This document shows, one piece after another, positions 17,202 to 26,824 of a stretch of DNA of 64,000 bases; position 1 is the stretch's first letter, and the number at the start of each line of letters is the position of its first letter. A program made the translations under genes and the position numbers. The notes beneath the pieces were generated by a model, which was not told the DNA's origin, did no database searches, and saw nothing but the letters and a program-made list of their open reading frames with translations. Source of the DNA: Clostridiales bacterium (GTDB lineage: Bacteria > Bacillota > Clostridia > Oscillospirales > Acutalibacteraceae); assembly GCA_024684435.1 (NCBI GenBank), contig JAIKWV010000005.1, positions 1-64,000 on the forward strand. The letters are read 5' to 3'.

Positions 17202-18413
17202 GTGAAGTACGTTGTCGTACTTTACGACGGTATGGCGGATTATCCCGTACCGGCGTTGGATAATAAAACGCCTATGATGGTAGCCAAAAAGCCGAATTTC
17301 GACTATTGGGCGCGTCACGGCGAGGTGGGTATGGTAAAAACCGTACCCACGGGACTCAAGCCCGGCAGCGACATAGCTAACTTAAGCGTATTGGGCTATG
17401 ATCCGAGAAAATACTACACGGGACGCTCTCCGCTGGAGGCTGTGAGCATCGGTGTAAAGATGACTGAAAATGAGATAGCCCTGCGCTGCAATCTCGTTTG
17501 TCTCAGCGATGAGGCGGATTACGACAAAAAGATAATGAAGGACTATTCCGCGGGCGATATCTCCACAGCGGAGGCGGCCGAGATAATAAAGACGGTGCAG
17601 GAGCATTTCGGCTCTGACGAATTCAGCTTTTACAGCGGCGTGAGCTACAGGCATTGCCTTATCTGGGAAAACGGTACTCTTGATATAGGCAAGATGACGC
17701 CGCCCCACGATATTTCCGGCAGAGTGGTAGGGGAGTATATCTCCACCGCGCCTAACGCGGCAAAGCTTGTTAAGATGATGAGAGAGAGCTATGATCTGCT
17801 TAAGGATCACCCAGTCAACAGGCGAAGGATCGCTCAGGGCAAGCTTCCGGCTAATTCCATATGGCTATGGGGAGAGGGCACATGCCCGTCTCTGCCGTCG
17901 TTTGAGGAAACATACGGACTTAAGGGAAGCATCATTTCCGCGGTGGATCTGCTCAAGGGCATAGGAATATGCGCCGGCATGGGCGTTCCCGATGTGGAGG
18001 GCGCCACAGGCTACATAGACACTAACTTTGAGGGGAAAGCGAAAGCCGCGGTGGATGAGCTGAAAAACGGCAAGGATCTTGTCTATCTTCACTTTGAAGC
18101 TCCCGATGAATGCGGACACCGCAACGAGCCGGAAAACAAAGTCCGTTCCATAGAAATGATAGATGAGCGGGTACTGCCCATATTGCTCGACTACCTGAAC
18201 ACCCTGGATGATTATAAAGTGATGATCCTGCCGGATCACCCCACGCCGATAGTCACAATGACCCATGCGGGAGACCCTGTTCCCTACATGATATTCCGCA
18301 AATCAAAATCGGCGGACAACGGTGTTGAAAGCATAAATGAGGATTCTGCGGCTAAAACAGGCGTATTTGTGGATGAAGGCTGCAAAATGATGAGCAGGTT
18401 TATCGGCTTTTAG
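17202..18413 (+). CDS. apgM: Cofactor-independent phosphoglycerate mutase, archaeal type
   Basis: Interconverts 3- and 2-phosphoglycerate without 2,3-bisphosphoglycerate. It is the ApgM branch of the alkaline phosphatase superfamily: VVVLYDGMADYP at the N-terminus, TGLKPGSDIANLSVLGYDP, TGRSPLEA, and the metal-binding C-terminal blocks HFEAPDECGHRNE and ILPDHPTPI..THAGDPVPY. GTG 17202 is used because AGAGGTGA precedes it and conserved sequence begins there, giving 403 aa, the usual size. Archaeal-type ApgM is frequent in Clostridia, sometimes annotated as homoserine kinase-like. Confidence 0.9.
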   Translation: MKYVVVLYDGMADYPVPALDNKTPMMVAKKPNFDYWARHGEVGMVKTVPTGLKPGSDIANLSVLGYDPRKYYTGRSPLEAVSIGVKMTENEIALRCNLVCLSDEADYDKKIMKDYSAGDISTAEAAEIIKTVQEHFGSDEFSFYSGVSYRHCLIWENGTLDIGKMTPPHDISGRVVGEYISTAPNAAKLVKMMRESYDLLKDHPVNRRRIAQGKLPANSIWLWGEGTCPSLPSFEETYGLKGSIISAVDLLKGIGICAGMGVPDVEGATGYIDTNFEGKAKAAVDELKNGKDLVYLHFEAPDECGHRNEPENKVRSIEMIDERVLPILLDYLNTLDDYKVMILPDHPTPIVTMTHAGDPVPYMIFRKSKSADNGVESINEDSAAKTGVFVDEGCKMMSRFIGF

Positions 18414-18457
18414 TTTAAAGACATTTTTTAAATATAAAATTACAAGGAGATGTAGTT

Positions 18458-19489
18458 ATGGCAGAGAGAGAAAACCCGGTAGCGTTAAGAATTTTGAGGA
18501 TGTTCAATGTCTTCGTTCTGGTGTTCGCGTTAAGGATCCTTGAAGAGGTGTTTTTAATAATACCCACAACAAGACCTGACACGAAGTATGCGATCAGCAG
18601 TGTGGTCGGTGTGGTGTTGTTCTTTGCACTGCTTAAGCTCAGAGGAATTACAAACACTCGGATCGGTCTCAACGTTCCGCTTCTAAAGTTGCGCAAGTCA
18701 TTTCTTATCGCGGTACTTATTTCTGCAATTTCGATATTTGCAGGCTATATGTTTGATCTGATTTGCCTTAAGTTTACAGACAATTCTATGCTTATTGATC
18801 TCGGCTTTTATTATGATAAGTACAGTATCGGTGAGTATGGCGTCAAGTTGTTTGCAGTGGCAATGATGGTATGTGTTTTTGTGTCTGCCGCATCCGCAGT
18901 TGAGGTTGAAGGTATGTTCCGCGGATTGATAACAAGAACAGGCAGGGCCGTTTTGCCGTTTGGAATAGTTAATGTTATCCAGGCTATTCTTTATTCGCTG
19001 TTTTATTCAGTTCACCCGATCGTTTTGCTGATAATGGGAAGAAGATCATTTGATATGTATATGGTCAGGGCTTTGCTTCTCTATTTTGCACTTGGCTTTA
19101 TTCTTGGTATAGCCATGGGGCTTTTGAGACGCGCTGACGGTTCACTTTGGCTCTCAATATTTACTTACTTCTTAATATCTTTCCTTTCTTCGGTTCTCAA
19201 AACATTCTCTGCCGAAAACAACCGTACGCTTGAAATGTTCAGGGGAAGAAGATTGTTGGCAATCTATATCGCTGCGCTTATTTTGGCCTTTATCTATTAC
19301 AGGATAAGAATGAAAAAGCGCAAGAAGATGATCGAGGAGTACAATAAGAACAGAGAGAAAAAGGAAGAGGAAGAGGAAACCGACGAAGAATACGAGTACT
19401 ACGACGAGGATGAAGAGCTTGAAAAAACAGTCAAAAGCATGAACGACAAGCTGAAGGACGCTTCGGATAAATTTGACGAGTTAGACTGA
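18458..19489 (+). CDS. CPBP-like multi-pass membrane protein with acidic tail
   Basis: A 343-aa protein with about eight hydrophobic segments and a highly charged C-terminal tail (KKEEEEETDEEYEYYDEDEE). Segment VEVEGMFRGLI resembles motif 1 of CPBP (Abi) intramembrane proteases (EExxxR), and FYSVH fits motif 2 (FxxxH). The first motif-1 glutamate is displaced, so peptidase activity is uncertain. CPBP proteins process prenylated or signal peptides or act as anchors; no substrate is suggested here. RBS AAGGAGA precedes the ATG. It sits between apgM and yfhO on the same strand. Confidence 0.6.
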   Translation: MAERENPVALRILRMFNVFVLVFALRILEEVFLIIPTTRPDTKYAISSVVGVVLFFALLKLRGITNTRIGLNVPLLKLRKSFLIAVLISAISIFAGYMFDLICLKFTDNSMLIDLGFYYDKYSIGEYGVKLFAVAMMVCVFVSAASAVEVEGMFRGLITRTGRAVLPFGIVNVIQAILYSLFYSVHPIVLLIMGRRSFDMYMVRALLLYFALGFILGIAMGLLRRADGSLWLSIFTYFLISFLSSVLKTFSAENNRTLEMFRGRRLLAIYIAALILAFIYYRIRMKKRKKMIEEYNKNREKKEEEEETDEEYEYYDEDEELEKTVKSMNDKLKDASDKFDELD

Positions 19490-19539
19490 TTTTTAATAAT
19501 ATTGCCTTTAAACGGTACTTTAAGTTTTAATTTTGGAGC

Positions 19540-19560
19540 GGAGCCGATCATCTCGGCTCC
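19540..19560 (+). promoter_or_regulatory. Hairpin between Shine-Dalgarno and yfhO start
   Basis: GGAGCCGA (19540-19547) pairs perfectly with TCGGCTCC (19553-19560), directly before the ATG at 19561. The nearest GGAG outside the stem is at 19535-19538; folding would bring it next to the start codon. Confidence 0.45.
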
Positions 19561-22539
19561 ATGGTTATGCATATGAGTAAAAAGTCATTTTTGAATTTTT
19601 TTAAAAAGGACAGCAGTCATTGCGTCGCTTTTGCGTTTCTCAGCACTGTGGTGATAATGTTATTTGTCTTTTTTGCCTTTGATATGTTTCCTTTTGGGGA
19701 CACCACTATCCTGAGAATGGATCTTTATCACCAGTACGGTCCTCTTTTCGCGGAGCTTTACGAAAGAGTGACGAGGGGCGAAAGTCTGCTTTATTCCTGG
19801 AATACAGGCGGAGGCGGCGGATTTTTAGGCAATTTCTTCAACTACCTTTCCAGTCCCGTTGCCGTGATAATCTATTTCCTCGGGCACAAGAACATACCCG
19901 AGGCAATAGCTTTGATGGTGATGATAAAAGCATCCCTTGCCAGCGCGTCTTTCTGTTGGTATCTCAAGCATTCCACAGGCAAAAGCAATATGCTTATGGC
20001 GGGTTTCGGAGTTCTGTACTCCTTCTGCGGATTCTTCATTGCATACTACTGGAACGTTATGTGGCTGGATGCCATGTATCTACTGCCCGTGATCGTGCTG
20101 GGTATAGAAAGAATAATCCGGGAACGCAAATGCGGGATATATATTGCGGGACTGTTCCTGGCGTTTATTTCAAATTACTATATGGCGCTGATGCTCTGCA
20201 TATTCTCGGTCGTTTATTTCCTTGTATATTATTTCGGAAATTACAGTCTGGTCTCATCTTATAAAGAGATACCTCAGTATGTTGACAGTAACGGCAAGCT
20301 CAGAAAGAACACTTCTGCCGCAGTCAGAAGTTCAAGGATCTTGACCGGAGGGCTTACCTTTGCCGGTGCGTCGCTCCTTGCGGCGGGGCTTGCGGCGTTT
20401 GCTCTGCTGCCGGTGTATTTCACACTGAAGTCCTGTTCTGCGACTTCGGGCACATTCCCGAAAGATTTTAAGGAATATTTTCATATTTTTGATTTCCTTG
20501 CCAATCATCTGGCAAGCGTTGATCCTACAATAAGAAGCAGTGGGGAAATCGTTCTTCCCAACGTTTATTGCGGAATTGCGACCGTTTTGCTTGTTCCTCT
20601 TTATTTCTTCATAAAGTCGGAAAAGCTGTCCGCAAAGGTAGCGAACGTAGCGGTGCTGGCTATAATGTTCTACAGCTTCAACACCAATTACGCAAACTAT
20701 GTCTGGCACGGTTTCCATTTCCCCAACGATCTGCCTTATAGATTTTCCTTCATTTATTCTTTCCTGCTGCTCAGGATCGCATACAAGACGCTGACGCATC
20801 TTGACGAGATAGGCAGCAGAGCCCTGCTGTGTTCGGGAATATGCACACTGCTTTTCATAACCGTGGTTGAAAAAGTCGGCTCAAAGAATGTTGAAGATTA
20901 TACTGTATTCATAAGTATAGCCTTTGTCGTTATCTACACCGTATATTTCACGATACTGAAAAACGAGAAGAAAAAGAATACCGCAATGGCGCTGTTCCTT
21001 TGCCTGGTAATGGTGGAGGCGATGGCGGCGAATACGGATAGGTATGTGATGTCACAGCTCAAGGTACACTATATTTCTAATTACGATACCTTTACAAATG
21101 TAAAAAACAAGCTTGACGAGCGGGAAAAAGGGTCATTTTACCGTATGGAGCTTGCGGATCTTAATACAAGGATGGATCCTTCCTGGTACTACTATAACGG
21201 CGTTTCCACATTTTCATCAATGGCATATGAGCGCACTTCAAACGTACAGTCAAGGCTTGGCCTTAACAGCAACTATATAAACAGCTACACATATTCGCCT
21301 CAGACGCCGGTATACAATGCCATGATGTCCCTAAAATATGTGGTTGACAACAGCTCTGATGAGACCCTTAATGATGAGATGTACACCTATCTGTTCAAAT
21401 CCGAAAATGAGAAGTGGACGGCATACAGCACCACCTATTGTCTGCCAATAGGTTACTGCGTCGGGTCTGATATTACAGACTGGGATATTTCTCCCAGAAA
21501 TCCCTTTGAAGTACAGGGGGATTATTTCAGGTGTGCAACAGGCATTTCGGATGTGTTTGTACCGTTGTCCATAGAGAACGAAGATGATATGGATTTCGAC
21601 GATTCGGAAGATGCTTCGGAAGGTTCAATGTTTTTCAGCAATGCGGACATAAGATCATCTGATTCGGTCTCATTTACGATAACGCCTCTTACAACACAGA
21701 CCTGTTATCTGTACCTTGACGGCACGGATATCGAGGGACTCACCATAACGTCCGACACGATGGATGAAAAGAGGACGTTGGAGCTTTCCCAGCGTGTTAT
21801 TGACATCGGAGTCTGTCAGGCGTTCAAGCCCGTATATATTACAGTTGATTTCAATTCCACATACAACGGCGCTTTGACCGTAAACGCCTACGGTATCAAC
21901 ATGACTCAATTCCGCAGTGGCTTCAGACAGCTGCAGGAGGGTCAGCTGAACGTTGAAAAATTCGGGCAGCGCGATATTTCCGGCAGTGTGACCGCAGAGA
22001 AGGATTGCGTATTTTACACATCCATTCCCTACGATGAAAGCTGGAGCGTCAAGGTGGACGGCAAGCAGATACCCATTAAGGATTACGTTGCCATAGGTAC
22101 CGGACTTTTGGGATTTAAGCTTAAAGCCGGTGAACACAGGATCGAGCTGAATTATATGCCTCAGGGGCTTATATTGGGCAGTGAGATCAGCGCCGGATCA
22201 CTTTTGCTGCTTATCGCAATATTTGTGATAAAATATATAATTTCCCGCACAAGACAAAAGAGAGAGTTAATAATAAATGAAAAGATCATTCCGGATGGTT
22301 ACGAACCCTTGATCGTCGATCGGTCGGAAGACATCGGTATCGGAAAGTCTGAAACTGTCGGCGGTGACGATGCGGATATCGGAATAACCGAATACGAAAT
22401 CAGGCAGGGCGGTCAGACCGAAACAGGCGCCGAGTTTGAGGATGAGCTTTTTGATCTGGGAAATGGTGACGAGCCGGAAGATAATGGTGACGAGCCGGAA
22501 GATACAGATGAGGGGAGTGACACGGTTGAAGATAATTGA
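19561..22539 (+). CDS. yfhO: YfhO family membrane protein (glycosyltransferase-like)
   Basis: A 992-aa YfhO homologue with about a dozen transmembrane segments in the first 520 residues, a large extracytoplasmic beta-rich region, a final membrane helix (about 875-895) and a charged cytoplasmic tail. The N-terminal motif FPFGDTTILRMDLYHQYGPLFAELYERVTRG and LLYSWNTGGGGGF are the family hallmark. In Bacillus YfhO is needed for glycosylation of lipoteichoic acid, acting as a GT-C type enzyme. The tail contains a 21-bp tandem duplication (GDEPEDN repeated). The gene overlaps metF by 14 bp. The start could also be ATG 19567 or 19573. Confidence 0.88.
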   Translation: MVMHMSKKSFLNFFKKDSSHCVAFAFLSTVVIMLFVFFAFDMFPFGDTTILRMDLYHQYGPLFAELYERVTRGESLLYSWNTGGGGGFLGNFFNYLSSPVAVIIYFLGHKNIPEAIALMVMIKASLASASFCWYLKHSTGKSNMLMAGFGVLYSFCGFFIAYYWNVMWLDAMYLLPVIVLGIERIIRERKCGIYIAGLFLAFISNYYMALMLCIFSVVYFLVYYFGNYSLVSSYKEIPQYVDSNGKLRKNTSAAVRSSRILTGGLTFAGASLLAAGLAAFALLPVYFTLKSCSATSGTFPKDFKEYFHIFDFLANHLASVDPTIRSSGEIVLPNVYCGIATVLLVPLYFFIKSEKLSAKVANVAVLAIMFYSFNTNYANYVWHGFHFPNDLPYRFSFIYSFLLLRIAYKTLTHLDEIGSRALLCSGICTLLFITVVEKVGSKNVEDYTVFISIAFVVIYTVYFTILKNEKKKNTAMALFLCLVMVEAMAANTDRYVMSQLKVHYISNYDTFTNVKNKLDEREKGSFYRMELADLNTRMDPSWYYYNGVSTFSSMAYERTSNVQSRLGLNSNYINSYTYSPQTPVYNAMMSLKYVVDNSSDETLNDEMYTYLFKSENEKWTAYSTTYCLPIGYCVGSDITDWDISPRNPFEVQGDYFRCATGISDVFVPLSIENEDDMDFDDSEDASEGSMFFSNADIRSSDSVSFTITPLTTQTCYLYLDGTDIEGLTITSDTMDEKRTLELSQRVIDIGVCQAFKPVYITVDFNSTYNGALTVNAYGINMTQFRSGFRQLQEGQLNVEKFGQRDISGSVTAEKDCVFYTSIPYDESWSVKVDGKQIPIKDYVAIGTGLLGFKLKAGEHRIELNYMPQGLILGSEISAGSLLLLIAIFVIKYIISRTRQKRELIINEKIIPDGYEPLIVDRSEDIGIGKSETVGGDDADIGITEYEIRQGGQTETGAEFEDELFDLGNGDEPEDNGDEPEDTDEGSDTVEDN
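22462..22503 (+). repeat. 21-bp perfect tandem repeat in the yfhO tail
   Basis: Two identical 21-bp units (22462-22482 and 22483-22503) encode NGDEPED twice. They end 7 bp before the metF Shine-Dalgarno. Confidence 0.8.
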
Positions 22540-23383
22540 CATATTAAACAGCAAGCCTGTTACTCTGTCCTTTGAGGTCTTTCCTCCCAAGTCCGACATA
22601 ACTTACGAATCGGTCAAGGAAGCGACCTTGCAGATAGCAAAGCTCTCCCCGGATTTTATGAGCGTCACCTACGGAGCCGGAGGAGCCACCGACAAATACA
22701 CCGCGGACATTGCCGGTGAGATACAAAAAAACAATGTTCCTGCTCTGGCGCACCTTACCTGCATAGGCATGAACAGGGAAAGGATAGAAGTAAGTCTCAC
22801 AAAACTTAAAGGCTTAGGGATCGAAAACGTGCTTGCTCTCAGGGGAGATCTGCCGGAGGGTGCGACCATGGAGAGCAAGGATTTCAGCTACGCTTCTCAG
22901 CTTGTGCAGGAGATAAAGGACTTCGGCGATTTCTGCGTAGGCGCCGCCTGTTATCCGGAGGGACATACGGAATCCGAAAGTCAGAGCGAGGACATCATCC
23001 ACCTTAAGGAAAAGGTGGATATGGGCGTTGATTTTCTGACGACCCAGATGTTCTTTGACAACAATACACTGTATAAATTCCTTTATAAGATCCGTGAAAA
23101 AGGGATAACCGTGCCCGTGCTTGCGGGAATAATGCCGGTTACAAACGGCAAGCAGATAAAGCGTATATGCAAGCTTTCCGGCACGTCCCTGCCCACCAAG
23201 TTCAGGATGATAGTCGAAAAGTTCGGCGATGACCCGGCGGCAATGACCCAGGCGGGAATAACCTATGCTTGCGAGCAGATAATAGACCTTATTGCCAACG
23301 GTATCAGGGGAGTGCATGTTTATTCCATGAACAAGCCCGAGGTGGCTCAGACTATAAAGAACAATTTGTCAGAGATAATATAA
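22526..23383 (+). CDS. metF: 5,10-methylenetetrahydrofolate reductase
   Basis: Reduces methylenetetrahydrofolate to 5-methyltetrahydrofolate with FAD, supplying MetH just downstream. It shows LSFEVFPPKSD at the N-terminus, VTYGAGGA, LALRGDLPEG, FDNNTLYKF and PVLAGIMPV, in 285 aa. TTG 22526 is preferred: AGGGGAG lies 8 nt upstream, while GTG 22517 would touch it. This puts 14 bp of overlap with yfhO, so translation is probably coupled to an unrelated membrane protein. A zinc-binding N-terminal extension is not present. Confidence 0.93.
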   Translation: MKIIDILNSKPVTLSFEVFPPKSDITYESVKEATLQIAKLSPDFMSVTYGAGGATDKYTADIAGEIQKNNVPALAHLTCIGMNRERIEVSLTKLKGLGIENVLALRGDLPEGATMESKDFSYASQLVQEIKDFGDFCVGAACYPEGHTESESQSEDIIHLKEKVDMGVDFLTTQMFFDNNTLYKFLYKIREKGITVPVLAGIMPVTNGKQIKRICKLSGTSLPTKFRMIVEKFGDDPAAMTQAGITYACEQIIDLIANGIRGVHVYSMNKPEVAQTIKNNLSEII

Positions 23384-23393
23384 TATTCAGCGA

Positions 23394-23430
23394 GGCGTTG
23401 CGGATATGTTTTTAAGATGTCCGCAATGCC
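23394..23430 (+). promoter_or_regulatory. Stable hairpin between metF and metH
   Basis: A 14-bp stem (23394-23407 with 23417-23430, two G-U pairs) occupies most of the 69-bp gap. No T-run follows, so it may affect message processing or partial attenuation rather than full termination. Confidence 0.5.
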
Positions 23431-23452
23431 GTTAAATTACGGAGAGAGTAAT

Positions 23453-25861
23453 ATGAACAGTATAGCGGAAGCGCTGAAAAACAGGATAATTTTCTGCGAT
23501 GGCGGCATGGGTACGCTTTTGCAGCAGAGAGGTCTTAAGGGCGGTGAACAGCCGGAACGCTGGAATATCGACAAACCGGAAATAATCGTCGATATACACA
23601 CAGCCTACCTCAACGCGGGAGCGGATATAATCACCACCAACACCTTCGGCGCGAACAGCATAAAATTCGGAGATCAGGGAAAGAACAGCGCCGAAAATGT
23701 CATTGCCGCGGGGGTCGCAAACGCGAGAAAGGCTGTGGACGCTTACGGAGCCGAGGGGAAATTCGTGGCTCTGGATATAGGTCCCACAGGAAAGCTTCTC
23801 AAGCCTCTGGGCGATCTCGATTTTGAAGATGCCGTCAACGTGTTTGCTCATGCTGTCCGCTGCGGAGTGAAAAGCGGAGCGGATCTTGTGCTTATCGAGA
23901 CCATGAGCGACAGCTACGAAGCAAGGGCGGCTATAATCGCGGCTAAGGAAAACTGTTCCCTGCCGGTGATAGTCAGCTTCGTCTTTGACGAAAACGGCAA
24001 GCTCCTTACAGGCGGCTCTCCGGAAACGGCTGTGATAATGGCGGAAAGCCTTGGCGTGGACGCAGTGGGAATGAACTGCGGCAAGGGACCCCATCTGATG
24101 AAAAAGCTTTTGCCCAGACTGCTGAAAACGGCAAGTGTACCGGTGCTGGTAAATCCCAACGCGGGAATGCCCCGGGCGGAAAACGGTAAAACTGTTTTTG
24201 ATATTTCGCCGGATGAATTTGCTTCGGTCATGCGCGAGATAGCGGAGATGGGAGCGGGCATAGTTGGCGGCTGCTGCGGCACCACACCGGAATATATAAG
24301 AAAGACGTCGGAGCTTTGTGCGGGTATAAAATGGAAAACCCCGGACAATCAGCCCAGGACGCTTGTGTCAGGCAATACGAACGTTGTAGAGATAGGGGAC
24401 AGACCGGTCATAATCGGCGAGCGTATCAACCCCACAGGTAAGCCCAAATTTAAAAAGGCTTTGGCGGATAACGATATTGAATACATATTTAATGAAGCTA
24501 TCAGGCAAAAGGAAGGCGGGGCGGATATCCTTGACGTGAATGTGGGTCTGCCCGAGATAGATGAGAAAAAGATTTTGCCTGAGGTGGTGAGCCGTCTGCA
24601 GGCGGTGGTGGATCTGCCTTTGCAGATCGACACAGCCGATCCTGCCGCCATGGAAAAGGCTCTGCGGGTCTATAACGGCAGGGCGATAATAAATTCCGTA
24701 AACGGCAAGCGGGAGAGTATGGACGCCATTTTCCCCATCGCAAAGAAATACGGCGGGGTTACAGTAGCTCTGCTCTTGGACGAAAACGGCATACCGGACA
24801 CCGTTCAGGGCAGGATGGATATCGCCTTAAAGATATGCAGTGAGGCGGAAAAATACGGCATAGACAGGCACGATATTATTTTTGACGCACTGACACTTAC
24901 CGTAAGCTCAGATGAGACGGCTCCCGCAACTACTCTTGAAACTGTCAGGCGGATAAGAACGGAGCTGGGCTGCGGTACGGTACTGGGTGTGTCGAATATT
25001 TCCTTCGGTCTGCCGCAGAGGGAGTACATCAACTCCACCTTCTTTGCTTTGGCTCTGCAAAGCGGATTGACAGCGGCGATCATAAATCCTCTTTCCGCCG
25101 CCATGATAAGCACCTATCGCAGTTTTTTAGCCCTGAATCAGATGGACAGCGCCTGCCGATCCTACGTTGAATACGCCTCACAGCTTAAGACTGTTATTCA
25201 GCAGTCGGAAGTCAAAACCTCAAATGAGGAAAGGGCAGGGGACAGTCTTGTAGATGCTATCGTTCACGGACTTAAGGACGGAGCGGTCTCCGCGGCAGAG
25301 GAGCTGCTGAAAAACAATGCTCCAATGGACATTGTCAACAACAGCATAATCCCTTCCCTTGACCGTGTGGGCAAGGATTTTGAGAAGGGGACCGTGTTCC
25401 TGCCTCAGCTCCTTATGAGCGCGGAGGCGGCAAAGGCGGCGTTTGAGGTCATAAAGAACGCCATCGCGGCGTCGGGAAACAAGAACGAAAAGATAGGCAG
25501 GATCATCCTTGCCACCGTGGAGGGAGACATCCACGACATAGGTAAGAATATAGTAAAAGTTTTGCTTGAAAGCTATAACTTTGACGTTATCGATCTGGGC
25601 AGGGACGTACCGGCGCAGGTGATAGCCGACAAGGTTAAGGAACTCAACGTCCCCGTTGTGGGTCTGTCCGCGTTGATGACCACCACAGTGCCCAGCATGG
25701 AGGCTACTATAAAACTTCTCAGAAAGACCTCGCCGGAATGCAAGGTCTGCGTTGGCGGAGCGGTACTCACTCAGGAGTATGCGGACATGATAGACGCCGA
25801 CAAATATTGCCCGGACGCCATGTCAACAGTGACCTTTGCCCAGCAGATATATAACGTATGA
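23453..25861 (+). CDS. metH: Cobalamin-dependent methionine synthase, short form
   Basis: Methylates homocysteine using 5-methyltetrahydrofolate via B12. Domain order over 802 aa: homocysteine S-methyltransferase (CDGGMGTLLQ; zinc ligands GMNCG and GGCCGT), pterin-binding domain (GERINPTGKPKF), cap domain, and B12-binding Rossmann domain with GDIHDIGKN supplying the axial His. The C-terminal reactivation domain of E. coli MetH is missing, as is usual in Clostridia, where a separate reactivase exists elsewhere. ATG 23453 is chosen for GGAGAG 6 nt upstream. Confidence 0.95.
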   Translation: MNSIAEALKNRIIFCDGGMGTLLQQRGLKGGEQPERWNIDKPEIIVDIHTAYLNAGADIITTNTFGANSIKFGDQGKNSAENVIAAGVANARKAVDAYGAEGKFVALDIGPTGKLLKPLGDLDFEDAVNVFAHAVRCGVKSGADLVLIETMSDSYEARAAIIAAKENCSLPVIVSFVFDENGKLLTGGSPETAVIMAESLGVDAVGMNCGKGPHLMKKLLPRLLKTASVPVLVNPNAGMPRAENGKTVFDISPDEFASVMREIAEMGAGIVGGCCGTTPEYIRKTSELCAGIKWKTPDNQPRTLVSGNTNVVEIGDRPVIIGERINPTGKPKFKKALADNDIEYIFNEAIRQKEGGADILDVNVGLPEIDEKKILPEVVSRLQAVVDLPLQIDTADPAAMEKALRVYNGRAIINSVNGKRESMDAIFPIAKKYGGVTVALLLDENGIPDTVQGRMDIALKICSEAEKYGIDRHDIIFDALTLTVSSDETAPATTLETVRRIRTELGCGTVLGVSNISFGLPQREYINSTFFALALQSGLTAAIINPLSAAMISTYRSFLALNQMDSACRSYVEYASQLKTVIQQSEVKTSNEERAGDSLVDAIVHGLKDGAVSAAEELLKNNAPMDIVNNSIIPSLDRVGKDFEKGTVFLPQLLMSAEAAKAAFEVIKNAIAASGNKNEKIGRIILATVEGDIHDIGKNIVKVLLESYNFDVIDLGRDVPAQVIADKVKELNVPVVGLSALMTTTVPSMEATIKLLRKTSPECKVCVGGAVLTQEYADMIDADKYCPDAMSTVTFAQQIYNV

Positions 25862-25933
25862 TTCGAGATGCTCTGTATTTTTACGGTGTTTGATTCAGGC
25901 AGCTCCAATATAAAAAGAAAGATTTGAAGTGAC

Positions 25934-26737
25934 ATGAAAAAATTAGTAATAGCCTTGTCCATAGTTGTTATAGTTTGCAGTCTTGCGGCGTGCAGTTTGT
26001 TTTCAGACTATGCTCCGAAAGAAACAAAGAGAACGTCCATCACGGTAGGCTTTGACGCAAGCTCGCCGCCTATGAGCTTTGAAAATGACGGCGAATACGT
26101 CGGCTTTGATCTTGAATGCGCTCAGGCGGTGGCTGATGAGCTTGGCCTTGAGCTTAAGCTTCAGCCTGTTTTATGGAAGGAAAAGGATGAGGCGCTCAAC
26201 AGCGGCAAGATCGATATGATCTGGAGCGGCTTTTCAATGCACACAGGTACCCGGGACGAAGATTATACATGGTCAGAGCCCTATATGGAGAACTATCAGG
26301 TAGTCATCGTTATGTCTGCGTCCTATGACGACTGTACGGCTGATCTTGCGGGCAAAAAAGTCGCCCTTCAGGAAGGGTCGAGCGCCATAGACGCCTTAAA
26401 GAAAAAAGAAGGATTTTATGAAACCGTAAAGAGATCATTGGTTTATTTTGATGATAATACAGAGGCTCTTAAGGAGCTTGAGATGCGTAATATCGATGCT
26501 GTGATAGTCGACAGTACAATGGCGGAGTATTTGACCAGAAAGTATCCCGGACTTTACAGGGTGCTTGACGAGCTTGTTGCGGAGGAAGAGTACGGTATCG
26601 GCTTCAAGAAGGGCGACACCGAGCTTCGCGACCTTGTACAGGGCGCAATGGATAGGCTTGCGGAGAACGGCAAGCTGACTGAAATTTCAACCAAATGGTT
26701 CGGCAGGGATCTGATACTGACAGGCAAAGACAAGTGA
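25934..26737 (+). CDS. Extracellular solute-binding lipoprotein, amino-acid type
   Basis: A 267-aa family 3 solute-binding protein. The signal peptide ends in lipobox LAAC (Cys20), so it is membrane anchored. ITVGFDASSPPMSFENDGEYVGFDLECAQAVADELGL is the family N-lobe; SGFSMHTGTRDEDYTWSEPYMENYQVVIV and KKVALQEGSS follow. These proteins capture polar amino acids for ABC importers. No permease or ATPase gene is next to it, so it is an orphan receptor or works with a transporter encoded elsewhere. Closeness to metH does not prove a methionine role. Confidence 0.88.
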   Translation: MKKLVIALSIVVIVCSLAACSLFSDYAPKETKRTSITVGFDASSPPMSFENDGEYVGFDLECAQAVADELGLELKLQPVLWKEKDEALNSGKIDMIWSGFSMHTGTRDEDYTWSEPYMENYQVVIVMSASYDDCTADLAGKKVALQEGSSAIDALKKKEGFYETVKRSLVYFDDNTEALKELEMRNIDAVIVDSTMAEYLTRKYPGLYRVLDELVAEEEYGIGFKKGDTELRDLVQGAMDRLAENGKLTEISTKWFGRDLILTGKDK

Positions 26738-26766
26738 TCCCGAAATAATTGATTTACATAATAAAA

Positions 26767-26819
26767 ACAGGACATATCCCTTCGGCGTTTTAAGCTTAAG
26801 GATATGTCCTGAGTTTTTT
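26767..26819. terminator. Bidirectional terminator
   Basis: AGGACATATCC pairs with GGATATGTCCT, with A-run before and T-run after, between the lipoprotein and the convergent phosphatase gene. Confidence 0.75.
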
Positions 26820-26824
26820 TCTTT

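Noticed and set aside
23384..23452. SAM or cobalamin riboswitch before metH
   Set aside because: Only 69 bp with a single hairpin; neither conserved core is present.
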